Of a stretch of DNA of 64,000 nt, positions 62,366-64,000 are shown in pieces. Location of the stretch: positions 242,304-306,303 of the forward strand of contig NZ_FNVF01000005.1 of the NCBI RefSeq assembly GCF_900107975.1, read 5' to 3'. Each line of letters opens with the position of its first letter. Positions within the stretch are counted from its first letter, which is position 1. Position numbers and translations under genes: made by a program. The notes below the pieces were generated by a model that was not told the DNA's origin, searched no databases, and saw only the letters and a program-made list of their open reading frames with translations. The DNA comes from Paenibacillus sp. UNC499MF (GTDB taxonomy: Bacteria > Bacillota > Bacilli > Paenibacillales > NBRC-103111).

Positions 62366-62575
62366 AACAGGCAGGTCTCCTGGCTCGGAGCTTTCTTCGG
62401 CGCCTTCCCGGATAAATCCAGTGACGTTGATGCCGAAAAAATTTTTTCCCTGCGGTGCAGGGAGCTCCTTACAGTGGCGGGTCCGCGTCGGTCTTTCACC
62501 GAACTTCCCGTTTTAAGCGGAACCCTGTTCTTACGGACTGTCTGGTCCGTTCGAATGGGCTCCGCACCTGTTTTT
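62366..62575 (-). ncRNA. Cobalamin riboswitch
   Basis: The minus strand has the B12-riboswitch blocks: ACAGGTGCGGAGCCC at the 5' end, CGGTGAAAGACC, the B12 box GACCCGCCACTGT and, near the 3' end, GCCAGGAGACCTGCCTGT. Adenosylcobalamin binding would favour the downstream terminator and shut off the cbi operon. The aptamer ends are read from conserved blocks. Confidence 0.95.
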
Positions 62576-62648
62576 ACCATATTCGATTGTGTTCTGTTCA
62601 TCATAACATCCGGTCAAAGAACTTGTCTATGCCGATAAAACGGTCGCC

Positions 62649-64000
62649 TCAGCCGATCCGATAAACCCGGGCTTCGTAAGGCCGCAGCTTGAGGACCCCG
62701 TTATCTTCGCCGGAGGCGGGTTCGTAATTCGAAATAAGAAGCTCCGCGTTCTTCCCTTCCCCCGGCTCCTCCGGCCACGTAAACTCCGGCGTTCCGTCGA
62801 AAAAGTTCAGCACGACCAGCAGCTTCTCCCCGTCCAGCGTCCGCGTATACGCATATATTTCCGTGTCCAGCGGAAGCAGCAGCTTATACTCGCCGTATAC
62901 GGCAACGGGGTGCTTTTTGCGAAGCGCGATCAGGTTCCGGTAATAGTGGTAGATGGAATCGGGATCGGCTGCCGCTGCGTCCGCGTTAATCTCGCGGTAA
63001 TTCCGGTTGACCTTCATCCACGGCTCCCCTGTCGTAAACCCGGCGTTAGCCGTATCGTCCCACTGCATGGGGGTGCGGGCGTTGTCCCGGCTTTTTTTCC
63101 AGATGGCCTTCATGATTTCGTCCTGGGGTTTGCCGAGCAGCTGCGCCTGCTTGTAGTAATTGATCGTTTCCACATCTCGGTAATCGCCGATCAGATCGAA
63201 CGCGACATTCGTCATGCCGATTTCTTCCCCTTGAAAAATGTACGGCGTCCCTTCCAGCGTCAGAAGAAACGTGGCCAGCATTTTGGCGGATTCCACCCGG
63301 TATCGGCCGTCATTCCCGAACCTCGAAACGGGACGGGGCTGATCGTGATTGCCGAGATAGTTGGCGTTCCACCCTTTATCGTGGAGGACGGTTTGCCAGC
63401 GGCTCATCACCTTTTTCAGCTCAGGCAGGGTCCACGGCTTCGACTCCCATTTGCCCGTCCCGGCGGAAGCCGCATCCAGGTTCATATGCTCGAACTGGAA
63501 AACCATGTTCAGCTCGTGGCGCTCGTCCCCCACGTATTCCAGTGCCTGCTCCGGACCCAGTCCGGATGTTTCGCCCACCGTCATGATGTCATAATCGAAC
63601 AGCACCTGGTCATGAAGCTTCTGCAGCAGCGTATGTACCTTTTCCAGATTGGAAAAAAGCTGGTAAGCCTGTACGACGGGCAGATGCTTGGGGTTATCGG
63701 CATCCGGCAGTCCCTGCGCTTTTACGATATGAGCGATGGCATCGAAGCGGAAACCGTCGACTCCTTTGCCGAGCCACCAATGCACCATCCGGAACAGCTC
63801 ATCGACCATCGCATCGTTCTCCCAGTTGAGGTCGGGCTGATGCTTCGAATACAGATGCATGTAGTACTCGTCCGTCTCCGCGTCGTGTTCCCATACGCTT
63901 CCGCTGAAGTAAGACTCCCAGTTGTTCGGAAAAAGTCCTTTTTCCCCCTGCCTCCAGATGTAATAGTCGCGTTTGGGATTATCCCGGGAAGAGCGCGATT
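62649..64000 (-). CDS. GH13 alpha-glucosidase (oligo-1,6-glucosidase type), C-terminal part
   Basis: The gene runs off the right edge; its last 449 codons are here. The sequence RDYYIWRQGEKGLFPNNW followed by ESYFSGSVW, and YYMHLYSKHQPDLNWEN, match GH13 alpha-glucosidases. The nucleophile Asp is in GVDGFRFDAIAH, the acid/base Glu in TVGETSGL and the third Asp in GNHDQPRP. The substrate could be isomaltose, maltose or trehalose 6-phosphate; the fragment does not decide. No ATG exists upstream in the window, so the start lies outside. Confidence 0.93.
   Translation of the reverse strand, partial: SRSSRDNPKRDYYIWRQGEKGLFPNNWESYFSGSVWEHDAETDEYYMHLYSKHQPDLNWENDAMVDELFRMVHWWLGKGVDGFRFDAIAHIVKAQGLPDADNPKHLPVVQAYQLFSNLEKVHTLLQKLHDQVLFDYDIMTVGETSGLGPEQALEYVGDERHELNMVFQFEHMNLDAASAGTGKWESKPWTLPELKKVMSRWQTVLHDKGWNANYLGNHDQPRPVSRFGNDGRYRVESAKMLATFLLTLEGTPYIFQGEEIGMTNVAFDLIGDYRDVETINYYKQAQLLGKPQDEIMKAIWKKSRDNARTPMQWDDTANAGFTTGEPWMKVNRNYREINADAAAADPDSIYHYYRNLIALRKKHPVAVYGEYKLLLPLDTEIYAYTRTLDGEKLLVVLNFFDGTPEFTWPEEPGEGKNAELLISNYEPASGEDNGVLKLRPYEARVYRIG

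Overview
The window looks like a chromosomal segment from a GC-rich member of the Paenibacillaceae (Paenibacillus or a close relative). Evidence is the Firmicute primosome pair dnaB-dnaI, sporulation genes (sda, a Spo0E-like phosphatase, gerQ, an alpha/beta SASP, a YjcZ-like peptide), strong AGGAGG ribosome sites with frequent GTG and TTG starts, T-box and riboswitch control, and a gene neighbourhood (yuiB, yumB/ndh, yumC, yutM, yutJ, yuzB, yutI) resembling the Bacillus yum/yui/yut region. I see no prophage, insertion sequence, CRISPR array, rRNA or tRNA. The species cannot be fixed from the sequence alone.

Layout. 1-2.2 kb: the start of a ktrB-type K+ channel gene behind a c-di-AMP (ydaO) riboswitch, then a CPBP membrane protease. 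2.5-9.8 kb: uvrC, trxA, a globin-coupled sensor, dnaB-dnaI and a PspC-domain protein. 9.9-20.6 kb: redox, heme and iron-sulfur genes (yuiB, hemQ, two NDH-2-like enzymes, yumC, two Fe-S carriers, mqnE) with sporulation checkpoints (sda behind a cluster of DnaA boxes, a Spo0E-like gene) and mscL. 20.6-26.4 kb: an SDR overlapping a HEPN-like gene, ctaA, a thioredoxin-like protein, an SPFH plus ribbon-helix-helix pair and a GNAT. 26.5-42.8 kb: envelope and general metabolism (stalk-domain lipoprotein, DUF2515, MOP flippase, ThuA, DUF456, HAD, asparagine synthetase, class B PBP, membrane transglutaminase, MFS, Toprim). 42.8-49.8 kb: sco, ctaB, an orphan OmpR-type regulator, spore genes and trpS behind a tryptophan T-box. 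49.9-62.6 kb: a 12-gene minus-strand operon for the anaerobic (cobalt-early) corrin pathway, headed by a cobalamin riboswitch and joined by 4-nt overlaps. 62.6-64 kb: part of a GH13 alpha-glucosidase.

How it fits together. Tetrapyrrole and respiratory chemistry dominates: hemQ makes heme b, ctaB and ctaA convert it to heme O and A for cytochrome oxidase, sco helps load copper, NDH-2 enzymes feed menaquinone (mqnE), and the cbi operon builds the corrin ring. Small-molecule sensing is unusually visible: c-di-AMP, cobalamin, uncharged tRNA-Trp, a probable Rex (NADH/NAD+) operator at ndh and DnaA control of sda. The least explained items are the SPFH/ribbon-helix-helix pair with an inverted repeat at its promoter, a tiny YjcZ-like ORF lacking a normal start codon but followed by a strong terminator, repeated TTTTCCTAA motifs before the orphan regulator, the HEPN/SDR 92-nt overlap, large hairpins near 36.2 kb, and a cobaltochelatase with about 50 histidines in its tail.
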